Source: an uncultured SAR116 cluster alpha proteobacterium (GTDB lineage: Bacteria > Pseudomonadota > Alphaproteobacteria > Puniceispirillales > Marisalimonadaceae). From it: a DNA stretch of 45,021 nucleotides. The stretch lies in NCBI GenBank assembly GCA_902595145.1, contig CACJOU010000010.1, forward strand, positions 1 to 45,021. The letters run 5' to 3'. Position 1 is the stretch's first letter. Each line of letters begins with the position of its first letter. Positions 8,893 through 19,668 of this stretch are shown one piece after another. A program made the translations under genes and the position numbers. The notes under the pieces are model-generated. The model had not been told where the DNA came from, ran no database searches, and saw only the letters and a list, made by a program, of their open reading frames with translations.

Positions 8893-10461
8893 ATGAAAAG
8901 TTTATCGAAAATAAGATTAATCGTAATAATTACAAGTGTAATTATTGGTATGGTCTATGCTTTACCAAACTTTTTTAATACGTCTCAACAAATACAATCA
9001 TTCAACTTTTTACCAGGAAAAAAAATAAATCTTGGTCTTGACTTACAGGGTGGTTCATACTTGTTACTCAAAGCCGATATGGAAGTGGTTTTTGCTGAAA
9101 AACTCGACTCTCTTTTATCAGATATTAGATCTTCACTTAGGAAATCAAAAATTGGTTATAAAAAGTTAAGAATACAAAATGATATTATTTCATTTCAAAA
9201 ACGTGGAGAAACTTCAAATGAAAAAATCAAATCAATTTTATTTTCATTAGATAAAAACCTAATTTTAGAGAATAAACTTGATTCTTTTTTTATAAAATTT
9301 TCAGATCAAAATAAAAAAAATATTACAAAAACCACAATGGCTCAGGCCATTGAAATAGTTAGAAGAAGAATAGATGAAACAGGAACAAATGAGCCTAGCA
9401 TACAACAACAAGGTGCTGATCGTATAATTGTCCAACTTCCTGGCTTGGATGATCCAAGTCGTATTAAAAAATTATTAGGTAAAACTGCAAAATTAACGTT
9501 TCAATTAGCTCATCCAACTATATTCCCTGATGATTTAGATAAAAATTCAAAAGCACCTCCTGGTTATGTTAAATTACAAGAAGATAAAAATCCGGATCGT
9601 TTTTACATGATAAATAAAAGAATTATGGTTTCCGGTGAAATGCTGAAGGATGCAAGCCCAACATTTGATAGAAACAACAGCCCATCAGTTTCATTTCAAT
9701 TATCTCCTTTAGGTGGAAAGAAGTTTGGAAGAGTTACTGGGAAACACGTAGGTAGAGCATTTGCAATAGTACTAGACGGAAAAGTTGTTAGTGCTCCAGT
9801 AATACAAACACAAATATTTTCAACTGGGCAAATTACAGGTGCTTTTTCAGTACAAGAAACTAATGATTTAGCACTAGTTCTTAGATCAGGTGCATTGCCT
9901 GCTCCAATGGTTATTCTTGAAGAACGTTCAGTAGGTCCAGGTCTTGGAAGTGACTCTATCTCAGCAGGAAAAATTGCAAGTGTTTTTGGTTTAATTGCAG
10001 TAATGGTTTTTATGTTAATAACTTATGGTATTTTTGGAGTTTTTGCTAATGTTGCACTTATCTGTAATATTATTTTTATAATTGCATTATTAAGCCTTAT
10101 TCAAGCAACTCTTACATTACCCGGCATTGCTGGAATAGTTTTGACTATGGGAATGGCTGTAGATGCAAATGTTTTAATTTTTGAGAGAATAAAAGAGGAA
10201 TTTAATTCAGGTAGAAATATTCTTGATGCAATCGAGGCTGGATTTCAAAGGGCTATTTCAACTATTGTAGATGCTAATTTAACAACTTTGTTTGCTGCTT
10301 TAGCTTTGTTTTCATTCGGAAGTGGTCCAATTAAAGGATTTTCAGTGACTTTAATGATTGGTATAGCAACTTCAATGTTTACTGCAATTCTCATTACAAA
10401 ATACATAGTTTTTTTATATTCAAAGAAAAAAGGTATTAATAGTGTTTTCTTACAGGGCTAA
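8893..10461 (+). CDS. secD: Protein translocase subunit SecD
   Basis: SecD is an RND-type inner-membrane protein that uses the proton gradient to pull exported proteins through SecYEG. The 522-residue length is normal for alphaproteobacteria. The N-terminal helix is followed by motif GLDLQGGSYLLL at 48-59, the periplasmic domain contains RRRIDETGTNEPSIQQQGAD, and the C-terminal membrane domain carries GMAVDANVLIFERIKEE, the conserved functional motif. It lies 33 bp after yajC and 3 bp before secF, so the three form one operon. Confidence 0.96.
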   Translation: MKSLSKIRLIVIITSVIIGMVYALPNFFNTSQQIQSFNFLPGKKINLGLDLQGGSYLLLKADMEVVFAEKLDSLLSDIRSSLRKSKIGYKKLRIQNDIISFQKRGETSNEKIKSILFSLDKNLILENKLDSFFIKFSDQNKKNITKTTMAQAIEIVRRRIDETGTNEPSIQQQGADRIIVQLPGLDDPSRIKKLLGKTAKLTFQLAHPTIFPDDLDKNSKAPPGYVKLQEDKNPDRFYMINKRIMVSGEMLKDASPTFDRNNSPSVSFQLSPLGGKKFGRVTGKHVGRAFAIVLDGKVVSAPVIQTQIFSTGQITGAFSVQETNDLALVLRSGALPAPMVILEERSVGPGLGSDSISAGKIASVFGLIAVMVFMLITYGIFGVFANVALICNIIFIIALLSLIQATLTLPGIAGIVLTMGMAVDANVLIFERIKEEFNSGRNILDAIEAGFQRAISTIVDANLTTLFAALALFSFGSGPIKGFSVTLMIGIATSMFTAILITKYIVFLYSKKKGINSVFLQG

Positions 10462-10464
10462 AAA

Positions 10465-11412
10465 ATGAAATTATTAAGGCTTATACCAAATAATACAAAT
10501 TTTGATTTTTTGCGTATAAAAGTTATTGCTTTCTTTTTTTCTTTAATAATTTTATCCGGAACTTTTATCAGTTTAATGGTTAATAACTTAAATTATGGAA
10601 TTGATTTTAAAGGAGGAATACTACTTGAATTAAGAAGTAAAAACTCTAATTCACCAAATATCAATGAGCTAAGAGAAAAAATATCTACCTTAAATGCAGG
10701 TGAAGTATCGATTCAAAATTTTGGTAAAGATACTGATTTTTTAGTGAGAATTCAAAAGCAAGAGGGTAATCAAAAAGAACAAATAATTATGATTGAAAAA
10801 GTGAAGTCTCTTACAGATAAAGATTACACTGTTAGAAGATCTGAGTTTGTAGGTCCGGTTGTTGGGGATGAATTGAAGACTGCTGGAATATATGCTATAA
10901 TATTAGCTTTAATATCAATAATGATTTACATATGGTTTAGGTTTGAATGGCAATTCTCTATTGCAGCAATTTTAGCTTTAATTCATGATGTTTTAACAAC
11001 TGTCGGTCTTTTTTCTATATTACAGCTAGAATTTAATTTAGCTACAATAGCTGCTATTTTAACAACCGCTGGTTACTCAATTAATGACACTGTTGTGATC
11101 TTTGATCGTGTTAGAGAAAATTTAAGAAGATATAAATCAAAAACTCATTATTTCATTTATAACAAATCAATTAATGAAACACTTTCTAGAACTGTTATTA
11201 CTTCAGTAACAACATTATTGGCATTGTTTATTATTTTCTTTTTTGGTGGTGCGGTTTTATCTGATTTTGCTCTTGCAATGATTTGGGGCGTGATTATAGG
11301 TACTTTTTCATCTATTTTCGTAGCAGTGTCACTTTTGACTTACTTTAATATTAACAAAGGTGAGAAAGTTGATGATCGTACAAATGTACCAGAATACGAG
11401 AGAGAAAACTAA
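10465..11412 (+). CDS. secF: Protein translocase subunit SecF
   Basis: SecF is the partner of SecD in proton-driven protein translocation. The 315-residue protein has an N-terminal helix, the motif YGIDFKGGILLEL at about 44-56, and the six-helix RND-like region with GYSINDTVVIFDRVREN. The start ATG lies 3 bp after the secD stop. Its stop codon overlaps the stop of the convergent trmFO gene through a shared CTAA. Length and motifs are canonical. Confidence 0.96.
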   Translation: MKLLRLIPNNTNFDFLRIKVIAFFFSLIILSGTFISLMVNNLNYGIDFKGGILLELRSKNSNSPNINELREKISTLNAGEVSIQNFGKDTDFLVRIQKQEGNQKEQIIMIEKVKSLTDKDYTVRRSEFVGPVVGDELKTAGIYAIILALISIMIYIWFRFEWQFSIAAILALIHDVLTTVGLFSILQLEFNLATIAAILTTAGYSINDTVVIFDRVRENLRRYKSKTHYFIYNKSINETLSRTVITSVTTLLALFIIFFFGGAVLSDFALAMIWGVIIGTFSSIFVAVSLLTYFNINKGEKVDDRTNVPEYEREN

Positions 11413-12758
11413 AAATTAACTTTTTTAATCCAATCTTTAAATGAGTTAATCGCAGTATTAGATAGAATTTTTTTCTTTTCTCTTCCTTTGATATGTTTTT
11501 TATTTTTTAAATCTAAATTTATGTCTGGCATTAGTCCAAAATTTATATTCATAGGTTGAAATGTATCTGGGTTTGCATACATCGTGATATGTTTTAATAA
11601 TGCACCATGTGCAGTGTTTTCAGGAGGTAATTTTAATTTCTTGTTTTTTAAATCATATGCTGCAACAATACCAGCCATAAATCCAATAGCTGATGACTCA
11701 ACATACCCTTCAACCCCTGTTATTTGCCCTGCAAAAATAATATTTTGAGAGCTTTTAAGTCTTAAAAATGGGTCTAAAAGTTTAGGCGATTTTATAAATG
11801 TATTTCTATGGAGCCCACCAAGTCTTGCAAATTCTGAATTTTCAAGCCCCGGGATAGTTTTAAATATTTCTTTTTGTGCACCATGTTTCATTTTTGTTTG
11901 AAAACCAACAATATTATATAAGGTACCAGATTTATTGTCTTGTCTTAACTGTACAACAGCGTATGGTTCTTCTTTTTTATAAGGATTTTTTAATCCAACA
12001 GGTTTCATTGGCCCATATCTTAATGTTTCATCACCTCGTCTAATTATTTCTTCTATAGGCATACAACCTTCAAAAAATGGAGTATCTTCGAATTCTTTAA
12101 ATTCCATTTTTGGAGCTTTTTTTATTTTCTCTATAAATTTATAATATTCTTCTTTTGATAAGGGACAATTTATATAATCATCTCCATTTCCCTTATCATA
12201 TCTAGATTGTTTCCAAGCTACTGACATATCAATTGTTTCTTCATAAACAATAGGGGCAATTGCATCATAAAAAGCTAGAGAATTTTCAGAAGTTTTGATT
12301 TTGATGCTTTCAGTCAATGTCTTGGAAGTCAATGGTCCTGTTGAAACTATTATTTTTTGATTCTTAAATTTATTAAGGCTTGTTACTTCTTGATTTATAA
12401 TATTAATATTTGGAATTGACTTAATAGTTTTATTAACTTCTTTTGAAAAATTATCTCTGTCAACTGCTAAGGCAGAACCAGCTGGTACTTTATTATGATC
12501 GGCACATTTCATTATCAAGGAGTCTGCAATACGTAATTCTTCATGTAAAACTCCAACTGCGTTATATTCTTTATCATCAGAACGAAAAGAATTAGAGCAA
12601 ACCAGTTCAGCTAAATATTTTGTTTGATGAGCTTCTGTTTTTACTTTTGGTCTCATTTCATACAAATCTACATTTATATCAAACTTAGAAATTTGATATG
12701 CGGCTTCACATCCAGCTAAACCTCCTCCAATAATTACAATTTTGTTAATATTGGTCAT
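11409..12758 (-). CDS. trmFO: Folate/FAD-dependent tRNA (uracil-54) C5-methyltransferase TrmFO
   Basis: TrmFO makes 5-methyluridine at position 54 in the T-loop of tRNA, using methylenetetrahydrofolate as carbon donor and FAD as reductant. The 449-residue protein starts with a Rossmann fingerprint IIGGGLAGCEAA at about residues 9-20, followed by the family stretch LAELVCSNSFRSDD, and ends with LGRLHRNTF-type and GQITGVEGYVES motifs typical of GidA-related TrmFO. It lacks the larger MnmG C-terminal extension, which separates it from gidA. It starts 1 bp after the uvrA stop on the same strand, so the two are likely co-transcribed. Confidence 0.94.
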   Translation of the reverse strand: MTNINKIVIIGGGLAGCEAAYQISKFDINVDLYEMRPKVKTEAHQTKYLAELVCSNSFRSDDKEYNAVGVLHEELRIADSLIMKCADHNKVPAGSALAVDRDNFSKEVNKTIKSIPNINIINQEVTSLNKFKNQKIIVSTGPLTSKTLTESIKIKTSENSLAFYDAIAPIVYEETIDMSVAWKQSRYDKGNGDDYINCPLSKEEYYKFIEKIKKAPKMEFKEFEDTPFFEGCMPIEEIIRRGDETLRYGPMKPVGLKNPYKKEEPYAVVQLRQDNKSGTLYNIVGFQTKMKHGAQKEIFKTIPGLENSEFARLGGLHRNTFIKSPKLLDPFLRLKSSQNIIFAGQITGVEGYVESSAIGFMAGIVAAYDLKNKKLKLPPENTAHGALLKHITMYANPDTFQPMNINFGLMPDINLDLKNKKHIKGREKKKILSNTAINSFKDWIKKVNF

Positions 12759-12759
12759 T

Positions 12760-15633
12760 TTATGCTTTTTTATTTAATAATTTTTTTAAAAAGATACCAG
12801 TATGACTTTTAGCTTCCTTTGATACTTCTTCAGGGGTTCCTTGGGCAACAACATATCCACCTTTATCCCCACCTTCAGGGCCTAAGTCTATTATATGATC
12901 AGCAGTTTTAATAACATCTAGATTATGTTCAATTACGATCATTGTATTTCCATTATCTACTAATTCTTGCATAACTTCTAAAAGCTTTTTAATGTCATGA
13001 AAATGTAGTCCGGTAGTAGGCTCATCTAAAATATATATAGTTCTACCAGTACCTTTTCTTGATAATTCTTTTGCAAGTTTAATTCTCTGGGCTTCTCCAC
13101 CTGATAGAGTTGTAGATCGTTGTCCAATTTTAATATAGTCTAATCCAACTCTCTCTAAAGTTTCTAATTTTTCATAAATTAAGGGAACAGCCTTAAAAAG
13201 CTCAGCACCCTCTTTGACAGTCATATCAAGAACATCTGATATGGATTTATCTCTCCATTTTACCTCAAGAGTTTCTCTATTATATCTTTTTCCTTTGCAT
13301 TGATCACATTTAACATACACATCTGGTAAAAAATGCATTTCAATTTTCAAAACACCGTCACCCTGACAAGCTTCACACCTTCCACCTTTAACATTAAATG
13401 AAAAGCGACCTGGTAAATATCCTCTTGATTTAGATTCAGGCAATCCTGCAAACCAATCTCTGATGTGATTAAAGGCTCCAGTATAAGTGGCTGGATTTGA
13501 TCTAGGTGTTCTTCCAATTGGAGATTGATCTATATCAATTATTTTATCAATCTGTGAAATTCCATTAATTGATTTGTATGGAGCAGGAACAGAACTGTTT
13601 CCATTTAGGATTTTTGATAAACTTTTTTGTAATGTTTGTATAACTAAAGTTGATTTTCCTCCACCAGAAACTCCAGTCACACAAGTTAGTATTCCAAGTG
13701 GAAACTCTACATCTATATTTTGAAGATTATTACCAGAAGCTCCTCTAATAATAATATGTTTATTAGGATTGACGCTTCTTCTTTTTTTTGGGACAGCAAT
13801 TTTTTTTATTCCAGCAAGGTAATTACCAGTTATACTTTCTTTTTTCTCTTTAATTTCTTCAGGAGTTCCTTGTGCAATAATTTTACCTCCATTAATTCCC
13901 GCACCAGGGCCAATATCAATAACGTGATCTGCAATAAGTATGGCCTCTTCATCATGTTCTACTACGATTACTGTGTTCCCAAGGTCTCTTAATTTCTGAA
14001 GTGTATGTAGTAATCTTTCATTATCTCTTTGATGTAAACCAATACTTGGTTCATCCAATACGTATAAAACTCCTGAAAGACCTGATCCAATTTGACTTGC
14101 TAATCTAATTCTCTGACTTTCTCCACCTGATAATGTTCCACTATTTCTTGAAATTGACAGATAAGATAACCCAACACTTGTTAAGAAGCCTAATCTATCG
14201 TTTATTTCTTTTAAAACTTGTTTTGAAATTGCTAGTTCTTGCTCATTAAGTATATTGCTAAGATCTAAAAACCATTTTCTAGCTTCTTCGATTGTAAATC
14301 TTGAAACATCTGCAATGTCCATTTTATTAATTTTAACAGCAAGAGTTTCTAATTTTAACCTTTTGCCATTACATTTTTCACAATCTTTATGAGATTGAAA
14401 TCTTCCTAACTCTTCTTTAACCCACTTACTTTCACTTTCTTTTAATCGTCTAATTAAATTTGGAATAATGCCTTCAAATATCTTATTAGAACGAAAAACC
14501 CTGGTTCCATCATTATAAACAATTTCAATTTTTTCGTCACCTGATCCATATAATAATTTTTCTTTTATGTTGTTAGAGAGATCTGAAAACTTGTTATCAA
14601 TATCAAATTTATAATGTTTGCCTAAAGATTGAAGTGTTTGTATATATAATTTACTCGTATTCAAAGCCCATGGAGCAATTGCACCCTCTCTTAAGGTAAG
14701 ATTTTCATCAGGTACTACTAAGTTGACATCAAAAGCAACAGCGTTTCCTAGACCATCGCATTTATCACATGCTCCTGCGGGATTGTTAAAAGAAAATATT
14801 CTTGGTTCAATTTCATCAATTGTAAAACCACTAACAGGACAAGAGAAATTTGAGGAATAAACTTCTTTTTTATTACTATCAATGTCTAGAACATATAATA
14901 ATCCATCAGATAACTGTAATGAAATTTCTATAGAGTCAGCTAATCTTTGAAGTAGATCTTTGTTTTCTTGTTCGGTTGACTGAGTTATTACTAATCTATC
15001 CACCACAACTTCTATGTCGTGTTTCTTATATCTATCAAGTGTTGGTAATTCTTCTATATCATAAAATTCATTATTTATTCTTAGTCTTTGGAAGCCTTTT
15101 TTTCTTAATTCTATAAATTCTTTTCTGTATTCACCTTTTCTTCCGCGTACTATTGGAGCAAGTAGATAAATCTTTGTTTTATCATCTTTTTTGAAAATCT
15201 TATCTACCATTTGGCTAACTGTTTGGCTTTCTATTGGTAATCCAGTAGCTGGAGAATATGGTATACCAACTCTTGCCCAAAGAAGTCTCATGTAATCATA
15301 TATTTCAGTTACAGTACCTACAGTTGATCTTGGATTCTTGTTTGTTGATTTTTGTTCAATTGAAATTGCAGGTGACAACCCTTCAATAGCTTCAACATCC
15401 GGTTTTTGCATCATTTGTAAAAATTGTCTCGCATAAGCTGAAAGAGACTCTACATATCTTCTTTGACCTTCTGCATAAATTGTATCAAAAGCTAAGGAGC
15501 TTTTTCCAGATCCTGAAACACCAGTCATTACAATTAATTTATTTTTAGGGATATTAATATCAACATTTTTTAAATTGTGCTCGTTGGCACCGCGAACTTT
15601 AAGAAACTGATTAGCCTCATGCCTATTTTGCAT
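12760..15633 (-). CDS. uvrA: Excinuclease ABC subunit A
   Basis: UvrA is the damage-recognition ATPase of nucleotide excision repair. The 957-residue protein has two ABC modules. Walker A of the first is [15 protein letters not shown] from residue 37, with [18 protein letters not shown] downstream; the second has [11 protein letters not shown]. Cysteine-rich zinc modules appear as [16 protein letters not shown] and the CEACQGDG...CDQCKGKR pair. Both signature motifs ([12 protein letters not shown] and [12 protein letters not shown]) are present. It is divergent from ssb, a conserved arrangement. No alphaproteobacterial LexA box (GAAC-N7-GAAC type) is visible in the 144-bp gap, so SOS control is not supported here. 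Confidence 0.97.
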   Translation of the reverse strand: MQNRHEANQFLKVRGANEHNLKNVDINIPKNKLIVMTGVSGSGKSSLAFDTIYAEGQRRYVESLSAYARQFLQMMQKPDVEAIEGLSPAISIEQKSTNKNPRSTVGTVTEIYDYMRLLWARVGIPYSPATGLPIESQTVSQMVDKIFKKDDKTKIYLLAPIVRGRKGEYRKEFIELRKKGFQRLRINNEFYDIEELPTLDRYKKHDIEVVVDRLVITQSTEQENKDLLQRLADSIEISLQLSDGLLYVLDIDSNKKEVYSSNFSCPVSGFTIDEIEPRIFSFNNPAGACDKCDGLGNAVAFDVNLVVPDENLTLREGAIAPWALNTSKLYIQTLQSLGKHYKFDIDNKFSDLSNNIKEKLLYGSGDEKIEIVYNDGTRVFRSNKIFEGIIPNLIRRLKESESKWVKEELGRFQSHKDCEKCNGKRLKLETLAVKINKMDIADVSRFTIEEARKWFLDLSNILNEQELAISKQVLKEINDRLGFLTSVGLSYLSISRNSGTLSGGESQRIRLASQIGSGLSGVLYVLDEPSIGLHQRDNERLLHTLQKLRDLGNTVIVVEHDEEAILIADHVIDIGPGAGINGGKIIAQGTPEEIKEKKESITGNYLAGIKKIAVPKKRRSVNPNKHIIIRGASGNNLQNIDVEFPLGILTCVTGVSGGGKSTLVIQTLQKSLSKILNGNSSVPAPYKSINGISQIDKIIDIDQSPIGRTPRSNPATYTGAFNHIRDWFAGLPESKSRGYLPGRFSFNVKGGRCEACQGDGVLKIEMHFLPDVYVKCDQCKGKRYNRETLEVKWRDKSISDVLDMTVKEGAELFKAVPLIYEKLETLERVGLDYIKIGQRSTTLSGGEAQRIKLAKELSRKGTGRTIYILDEPTTGLHFHDIKKLLEVMQELVDNGNTMIVIEHNLDVIKTADHIIDLGPEGGDKGGYVVAQGTPEEVSKEAKSHTGIFLKKLLNKKA

Positions 15634-15777
15634 TTTTTATAATATCCTTTTAAATTAAATTAAACCTTCCATTTAGTTAACTTTGAAGTGATAAATGTCA
15701 ATCAAAAAGATAAAATTTTATTTTTTTTTAACTAAATGATAGTTTATAATACAACTTATACTTTATGGAGATATAAT

Positions 15778-16242
15778 ATGAGTGGAAGTGTAAATAAGGT
15801 CACTTTAGTAGGAAATTTAGGTCGTGATCCAGAAGTTAGAGCAATGCAAAATGGAGACAAAATTGTTCAATTAAGTGTTGCTACTTCAGATAGGTGGAAA
15901 GATAAAAGTTCAGGCGAACAAAGAGAGAGAACTGAATGGCATCGTGTTGTGATATTTAATGACGCTTTAGGAAAAATTGCAGAACAATACCTTAAAAAAG
16001 GAAGTACTGTATATTTAGAAGGACAACTCCAAACAAGGAAATGGACTGACCAGCAATCTGGCCAAGAGAAATACACTACTGAGGTTGTTCTTCAAAGGTA
16101 TAGAGGAGAATTAACTTTATTAGGTTCAAGACCTGAAAATCAATTAAGTAATGATCAACAAAATGTCGAAATAGATCAATCTAATCAAACATCAATATCA
16201 GAAGATATTGCGTCCGATTTAGATGATGAAATTCCATTTTAA
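15778..16242 (+). CDS. ssb: Single-stranded DNA-binding protein
   Basis: SSB coats single-stranded DNA in replication, recombination and repair. ATG at 15778 is chosen over an upstream ATG at 15736 because GGAG at 15767-15770 lies seven bases upstream and it gives the family-typical start MSGSVNKVTLVGNLGRDPEV. The 154-residue protein has an OB-fold through about residue 115, a short glutamine/asparagine-rich linker and the acidic C-terminal tip DLDDEIPF that docks partner proteins. A perfect TATAAT at 15745-15750 is a likely -10 element. It is divergent from uvrA and precedes gyrA. Confidence 0.96.
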   Translation: MSGSVNKVTLVGNLGRDPEVRAMQNGDKIVQLSVATSDRWKDKSSGEQRERTEWHRVVIFNDALGKIAEQYLKKGSTVYLEGQLQTRKWTDQQSGQEKYTTEVVLQRYRGELTLLGSRPENQLSNDQQNVEIDQSNQTSISEDIASDLDDEIPF

Positions 16243-16341
16243 ATTGGTTTAGTCATATAATAGATATTGTTATGTAGATAAAAACAATATACAATATATA
16301 GATTATTATTATTTTATTATAACTCATAATTGGAGTTTTTT

Positions 16342-18936
16342 TTGTCAAAAGAAAAAGACAATCCTTCTAGTCAATCTTTGATTTCTATTACAGATGAAAT
16401 GAAAAAATCATACCTTGATTATGCAATGAGTGTGATTGTATCAAGGGCTTTGCCAGATGTAAGAGATGGTCTTAAACCAGTTCATAGGCGTATATTATAC
16501 GCAATGATTGAAGGTGGTTATGATTGGTCAAAGCCATATAGAAAATCTGCTAGAGTTGTCGGTGATGTAATGGGTAACTATCATCCTCATGGTGACACGG
16601 CAATATATGATTCTATGGTAAGAATGGCACAAGAATTTTCCATGAGACTTATGCTTGTTGATGGTCAAGGAAACTTTGGATCTATAGATGGCGATCCACC
16701 TGCAGCAATGAGATATACAGAATCTAGACTTGCAAGATCTTCTGAAAGTTTATTAAGAGATATTGATAAAGATACAATTGATTTTATTCCTAATTATGAT
16801 GAATCTCAATTAGAGCCATCTGTTTTACCTGCGGAATTCCCAAATATGCTTGTAAATGGTGCTGGTGGTATTGCAGTTGGTATGGCTACAAATATTCCAC
16901 CACATAATCCAGGTGAAGTTATACGTGCATGCAAAGCACTTATAGAAAATCCAAATACAACTTTAGAAGAATTAATGGAGATTATTCCTGGCCCTGACTT
17001 TCCTACCGCAGGCTTAATTATGGGTAGAGCTGGTATTAGAGAAGCCTTTAGAACGGGAAGGGGTAGTATAATTATGCGATCAAAAGCAGAAATTATACAG
17101 TCAGGTAAAAATCTTGATCGAGAAACTATAATTATATCTGAAATCCCATTTCAAGTAAACAAAGCCCTTGTATTGGAAAAAATAGGAGATCTAATTAGAG
17201 ACAAAACTATCGAAGGAATTTCTGATTTAAGAGATGAATCTGATAGAAATGGAATGAGAATTGTTATTGAAATTAAAAGAGATGTTCAAGGTGATGTTGT
17301 GTTAAACCAATTGTGGCGCCATACAAGATTGCAAACAAGTTTTCCTGTAAATATGTTAGCTTTGGATAATGGACAACCAAAGCAAATGGCTCTCATCGAA
17401 ATCCTCAAAGCTTTCATAGATTTTAGATTTGAGGTAGTAACAAGAAGAACTAAGTTTTTACTCAACAAATCCAGAAACAGAGCCCATGTTTTAGCTGGAT
17501 TAATGGTGGCAATAACTAGTATTGATGAAGTTATTGAGCTAATAAAAGCCTCTTCTGACCCAGATAATGCCAGAAAAGAATTATGCGCAAAATCTTGGCC
17601 GGCAAAAGAAGTTGCACATTTTATAAAATTAATTGATGAGCCAGACCATCAAATCATTGATGACCATTATAAATTATCAGTAACTCAAGCCAAAGCTATT
17701 CTAGAATTAAGATTGCAACGACTTACTGGAATGGAAAGAACAAAATTAGAAAAAGAAACAGAAGAATTATCTAATCAAATAAAAGAATATTTAATTATTC
17801 TTTCTGACAAAACTAAACTTACAGATTTAATACAAAATGAACTTAATGAAGTCTTAACTAAAATTGAAGATCCTAGAAGAACTGAAATAAGTGACAGTGT
17901 TGTTGACCATGACGACGAAGATCTGATTCAAAAAGAAGATATGGTTGTAACAGTTAGTCATAGAGGATACATAAAAAGGGTTTCTTTATCCACTTATAGA
18001 GCACAAAGAAGAGGTGGAAAAGGTAGAGCAGGTATGAAGATGAGAGATGAAGATACTGTCACCTCACTATTTGTAACGAATACGCACACACCAATTTTAT
18101 TCTTTACATCATCAGGTATGGTTCACCAACTAAAATGCTATAAATTACCTGAATCTGCACCTCAAGCTCTTGGTAAGCCAATGATTAATCTACTTCCAAT
18201 AGAGCAAGATGAAAAAATACATACTGTTATGCCTATGCCAGAAAATGAAGAGACATGGCAAAATTTACAAATTATCTTTGCTACCAAAAATGGAAATATT
18301 AGAAGAAATCAATTGAGTGATTTTACTAACATTCGACAAAATGGAAAAATTGCTATGAAACTTAATGAAAATGATGAATTGGTTTCTGTTATTCCGTGTA
18401 CTGATAAAGATAATGTATTATTAGCCACTAGGTTAGGTAAAGCAATAAGGTTTGATGTTAATGATGTAAGGGTTTTTGTAGGAAGGGGTTCATCAGGAGT
18501 AAGAGGAATAAAATTAAGATCTAATGATTATGTTGTATCAATGTCATTAATATCTAAGTTGGAAAGACGATATATTCTATCTGTTACTGAAAATGGATTT
18601 GGTAAAAGAACTCCGATTGAAGATTACAGAATGACTAATAGAGGCGGTCAAGGCGTAGCAAATATAGAGTGTTCTAATAGAAATGGACCAGTAGTTGCAT
18701 CATATGTGGCTTCTGAGGACGATCAGATAATGCTTGTGACTAACTCAGGAAAACTTATACGTATTCGTGTTCATGGAGGAGAAGGGGACTCTATTAGAGT
18801 AGCAGGAAGAAAAACACAAGGTGTAAGACTTTTTGATGTTGATGATGAAGAAAAGGTAGTTTCTGTTGCATTGTTAACCGAGAGTGATGAAGAAGAAAAC
18901 ACTGACGAAAATGACAATGAAGTTGCAACTGATTAA
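16342..18936 (+). CDS. gyrA: DNA gyrase subunit A
   Basis: GyrA is the DNA-cutting subunit of the type II topoisomerase that introduces negative supercoils. TTG at 16342 is chosen because GGAG at 16332-16335 lies six bases upstream; an in-frame TTG at 16330 would precede that site. The 864-residue protein has the catalytic tyrosine Y125 in AAMRYTE, the quinolone-pocket segment [12 protein letters not shown] (residues 81-92, with T86 and D90 at the positions of E. coli S83 and D87), and the GyrA box QRRGGKG at 555-561, which distinguishes it from ParC. The C-terminal tail is acidic. The ssb-gyrA-coaD order is conserved in alphaproteobacteria. Confidence 0.97.
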   Translation: MSKEKDNPSSQSLISITDEMKKSYLDYAMSVIVSRALPDVRDGLKPVHRRILYAMIEGGYDWSKPYRKSARVVGDVMGNYHPHGDTAIYDSMVRMAQEFSMRLMLVDGQGNFGSIDGDPPAAMRYTESRLARSSESLLRDIDKDTIDFIPNYDESQLEPSVLPAEFPNMLVNGAGGIAVGMATNIPPHNPGEVIRACKALIENPNTTLEELMEIIPGPDFPTAGLIMGRAGIREAFRTGRGSIIMRSKAEIIQSGKNLDRETIIISEIPFQVNKALVLEKIGDLIRDKTIEGISDLRDESDRNGMRIVIEIKRDVQGDVVLNQLWRHTRLQTSFPVNMLALDNGQPKQMALIEILKAFIDFRFEVVTRRTKFLLNKSRNRAHVLAGLMVAITSIDEVIELIKASSDPDNARKELCAKSWPAKEVAHFIKLIDEPDHQIIDDHYKLSVTQAKAILELRLQRLTGMERTKLEKETEELSNQIKEYLIILSDKTKLTDLIQNELNEVLTKIEDPRRTEISDSVVDHDDEDLIQKEDMVVTVSHRGYIKRVSLSTYRAQRRGGKGRAGMKMRDEDTVTSLFVTNTHTPILFFTSSGMVHQLKCYKLPESAPQALGKPMINLLPIEQDEKIHTVMPMPENEETWQNLQIIFATKNGNIRRNQLSDFTNIRQNGKIAMKLNENDELVSVIPCTDKDNVLLATRLGKAIRFDVNDVRVFVGRGSSGVRGIKLRSNDYVVSMSLISKLERRYILSVTENGFGKRTPIEDYRMTNRGGQGVANIECSNRNGPVVASYVASEDDQIMLVTNSGKLIRIRVHGGEGDSIRVAGRKTQGVRLFDVDDEEKVVSVALLTESDEEENTDENDNEVATD

Positions 18937-18979
18937 TTGTAATATTAGAGTATCAATAGATATTTAAAAAGAGTTTTTG

Positions 18980-19483
18980 TTGAAAAGAATTGCGCTATAT
19001 CCTGGAACTTTTGACCCTGTAACAAATGGTCATTTAGATATAATTTATAGAGCAAGCTCATTATGTGATTTACTTATTATTGGTGTTGCAGAAAATATTG
19101 GGAAAAATCCTTTTTTTAAAATTTCTCAGAGAAAATCTTTAATTCAAGATGCTATTAATGAAAATTTTAAAAGTTCAAAAAGAATATTAGGTGAAATTAG
19201 AGTTGAAAGTTTTGATAACCTTCTTATTGACTTTGCTAGAGCTAATTCTGCAACAATGATAATTAGAGGTCTTAGAGCTGTTTCTGATTTTGATTATGAA
19301 TTCCAAATGGCAGGAATGAATGCAAGGTTGGCAAATGATATAGAAACTATTTTTTTGACTGCTTCTGAAACTCATCAATTTGTTGCATCAAGGTTTGTAA
19401 AAGAAATAGCCCTTTTAGGAGGTGATATTTCTTCGTTTGTTCCATCAAATGTTAATGTTGCAATGAAGGATAAAAAAAATTAA
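18980..19483 (+). CDS. coaD: Phosphopantetheine adenylyltransferase
   Basis: CoaD transfers AMP to 4'-phosphopantetheine in the penultimate step of coenzyme A synthesis. The 167-residue protein has the nucleotidyltransferase motif YPGTFDPVTNGHLDII (residues 7-22, TxGH type at 15-18), the loop IIRGLRAVSDFDYE and the C-terminal ETHQFVASRFVKEIALLGGD. Two tandem TTG codons occur at 18977 and 18980; the second gives the family start MKRIALYPG and better spacing (six bases) from AAAGAG at 18968-18973. It lies 43 bp after gyrA and is probably in the same transcript. Confidence 0.94.
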   Translation: MKRIALYPGTFDPVTNGHLDIIYRASSLCDLLIIGVAENIGKNPFFKISQRKSLIQDAINENFKSSKRILGEIRVESFDNLLIDFARANSATMIIRGLRAVSDFDYEFQMAGMNARLANDIETIFLTASETHQFVASRFVKEIALLGGDISSFVPSNVNVAMKDKKN

Positions 19484-19551
19484 AAAAATTCTTTTTTTTT
19501 AACATAAAACTTGATTCTAATATCATTATCAAATAGTTTCATGAAGTCTTA

Positions 19552-19627
19552 GGGCGCGTAGCTCAGTTGGTAGAGCAATTGACTTTTAATCAATGGGTCA
19601 CAGGTTCGAATCCTGTCGCGCTCACCA
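19552..19627 (+). tRNA. tRNA-Lys (anticodon TTT)
   Basis: A complete cloverleaf can be drawn. The acceptor stem is GGGCGCG (19552-19558) pairing with CGCGCTC (19617-19623), including one G-T pair. The D-arm is GCTC...GAGC, the anticodon stem ATTGA/TCAAT encloses loop CTTTTAA with TTT at 19585-19587, and the T-arm is ACAGG-TTCGAAT-CCTGT. The discriminator is A at 19624, and CCA is encoded (19625-19627). It stands alone between coaD and a minus-strand cyclase gene. I see no integrated element or repeated 3' half nearby that would mark it as an attachment site. Confidence 0.97.
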
Positions 19628-19650
19628 CCTTCCTTGAAATGGAATGTGGT
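19624..19650 (+). terminator. Hairpin overlapping the tRNA-Lys 3' end
   Basis: ACCAC-C-TTCC and GGAA-T-GTGGT form a stem of nine pairs with one central mismatch and a seven-base loop. The left arm contains the discriminator and CCA of the tRNA. There is no strong T-run after it, so it may be a weak terminator or a 3' processing structure. Confidence 0.4.
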
Positions 19651-19668
19651 AGTACAAATTTGGCAAAG

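Noticed and set aside
13720-13992. Open frame of 90 codons antisense to uvrA
   Set aside because: It is an antisense shadow of a conserved gene, with serine/asparagine/phenylalanine-rich composition and no motif.
15634-15777. LexA/SOS box between uvrA and ssb
   Set aside because: No GAAC-N7-GAAC or GTTC-N7-GTTC pattern of the alphaproteobacterial type, nor a CTGT-N8-ACAG pattern, is present in the gap.
16585-16620. Quinolone-resistance mutation in GyrA (T86 instead of Ser at the position of E. coli S83)
   Set aside because: Threonine at this position is a normal wild-type state in several bacteria, so it does not indicate acquired resistance.
19484-19551. A-tract/T-tract sequence after coaD as an intrinsic terminator
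   Set aside because: The AAAAAAATTCTTTTTTTT region could pair, but the stem would contain only A-T pairs and be too weak to call.
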